13,013 nucleotides of DNA from Oscillospiraceae bacterium. Lineage in GTDB: Bacteria > Bacillota > Clostridia > Oscillospirales > Oscillospiraceae. The position numbers and the translations under genes are program-made. Shown here one piece after another: positions 12,307 through 13,013 of this stretch; position 1 is the first letter of the stretch, and every line of letters starts with the position of its first letter. The stretch lies in NCBI GenBank assembly GCA_020025715.1, contig JAHHRQ010000053.1:1-13013 (forward strand). Reading direction: 5' to 3'. The notes under the pieces are model-generated. The model saw only the letters and a list, made by a program, of their open reading frames with translations, made no database searches and had not been told where the DNA came from.

Positions 12307-13013
12307 ATGCGCAGATCTGCAGATTATATAAGAGAACGCGAGAATGAGATTTTAGCAATGCTTAAGGTAGGAGAAACTATCTCAACGATGGAGCTTTGCG
12401 AAAAATTTTCAATTTCTCCGTCTTCAGCCCGTAACCAACTCAACAGTATGCAGCAGAGGGGTCTTCTGATACGTACTCACGGAGGAGCCAAAGCGCTGCC
12501 TTCCAATGAACCAGATGACCAGCTATGCTCTGCGGTAGAAACAACAGTTAATTCTTTTGAAATATCCTATTATAAAGAGAAAGAATCTGTAGCAGTTGCG
12601 GCATCCTCTCTTGTAAAAGAGGGCGACATTGTTGCAATCTGCGGTGGTACAACAACTTACCTTTTTGCCAAGGAACTGAGCAAAATGAAAAATATCACTG
12701 TTGTTACAAATTCCGTCTGGGTTGCAAGTGAGCTAATTTCCAACGAATCAATAGATGTCCGTATGTGCGGCGGTGTACTAAACCACTCCAAAGGCGCATT
12801 ATCAGGCCCTGCAGCGGAGAGCTTTTTCCGTAATATCTACGCAGACAAAGCTTTTATCGGTGCTGACTCAGTATCTCTTGAATGGGGTGTTTCTTCTGCA
12901 AACACCAACATTTCACATCTCGAAAATCTAGTATCTGAACAGTGTGAAACCTGCTATGTACTGGTGGATCATACTAAATTTGACAGGCACATGAAGGTTG
13001 ATAAAGTCCTGTC
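12307..13013 (+). CDS. DeoR/GlpR-family transcriptional regulator (3' end beyond window)
   Basis: The frame stays open to the window edge and gives 235 residues; the family usually has about 250-260, so only a short tail is missing. An N-terminal winged helix-turn-helix (about 10-62) reads ISTMELCEKFSISPSSARNQ and ends in the family hallmark LLIRTHGGA (53-61). The sensor domain, which in this family binds a phosphorylated sugar, shows ICGGTTTYLFAKEL (111-124), VVTNS (132-136), the GG and AFIGADS stretches (182-188) and DHTKFD (221-226). The recognition helix has SARNQLNSM where most relatives have a TIRRDLxxL pattern, so its operator may be unusual. The start is set by AGGAGG (12291-12296). 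It is divergent from the kinase cluster and probably represses it until a phosphorylated intermediate is present. Confidence 0.92.
   Translation, partial: MRRSADYIRERENEILAMLKVGETISTMELCEKFSISPSSARNQLNSMQQRGLLIRTHGGAKALPSNEPDDQLCSAVETTVNSFEISYYKEKESVAVAASSLVKEGDIVAICGGTTTYLFAKELSKMKNITVVTNSVWVASELISNESIDVRMCGGVLNHSKGALSGPAAESFFRNIYADKAFIGADSVSLEWGVSSANTNISHLENLVSEQCETCYVLVDHTKFDRHMKVDKVL

Overview
The window looks like a piece of a Bacillota (Firmicutes) chromosome, most likely class Clostridia and perhaps Oscillospirales. This rests on strong AGGAGG-type ribosome binding sites, AT-rich spacers between genes of moderate GC, consensus sigma-A-like promoters, two clear lipoboxes, a B. subtilis-like short CysE, and a catabolic cluster with a DeoR-type regulator and a cre-like site. 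The taxon is an inference; no rRNA or other phylogenetic marker is present.

Left end (1-1497): two tRNA genes on the minus strand (Asp-GTC, then Thr-GGT cut by the window edge) share one consensus promoter. Next comes an AT-rich non-coding stretch, then cysE (serine O-acetyltransferase) on the minus strand with its own terminator, a perfect TTGACA-17-TATAAT promoter, a palindrome sitting on the predicted start site, and a structured leader that contains a sequence complementary to the ribosome binding site.

Middle (1370-7369, plus strand): a promoter drives three tandem paralogous genes encoding exported leucine-rich-repeat proteins of 538, 518 and 510 residues. All have four N-terminal modules of roughly 70 residues, a very conserved linker, a short canonical LRR block and a WNDPLY motif at or near the C-terminus. 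I recognise no described function; this is the most novel part of the window. They are followed by a stand-alone GMP synthase ATP-pyrophosphatase subunit that lacks the glutamine amidotransferase domain usual in bacteria.

Spacer (7370-7835): about 470 bp without a gene, packed with stem-loops, including a strong bidirectional terminator.

Right end (7836-13013): a minus-strand cluster, in transcription order FGGY-family sugar kinase, TIM-barrel phosphate-binding protein (unassigned), APC-family permease and nitroreductase, with a divergent DeoR/GlpR-type regulator cut by the right edge. The divergent promoters overlap and cover a cre-like palindrome. Together the genes look like an inducible catabolic pathway in which an imported compound is phosphorylated and then processed by the TIM-barrel enzyme; the substrate cannot be named from sequence.
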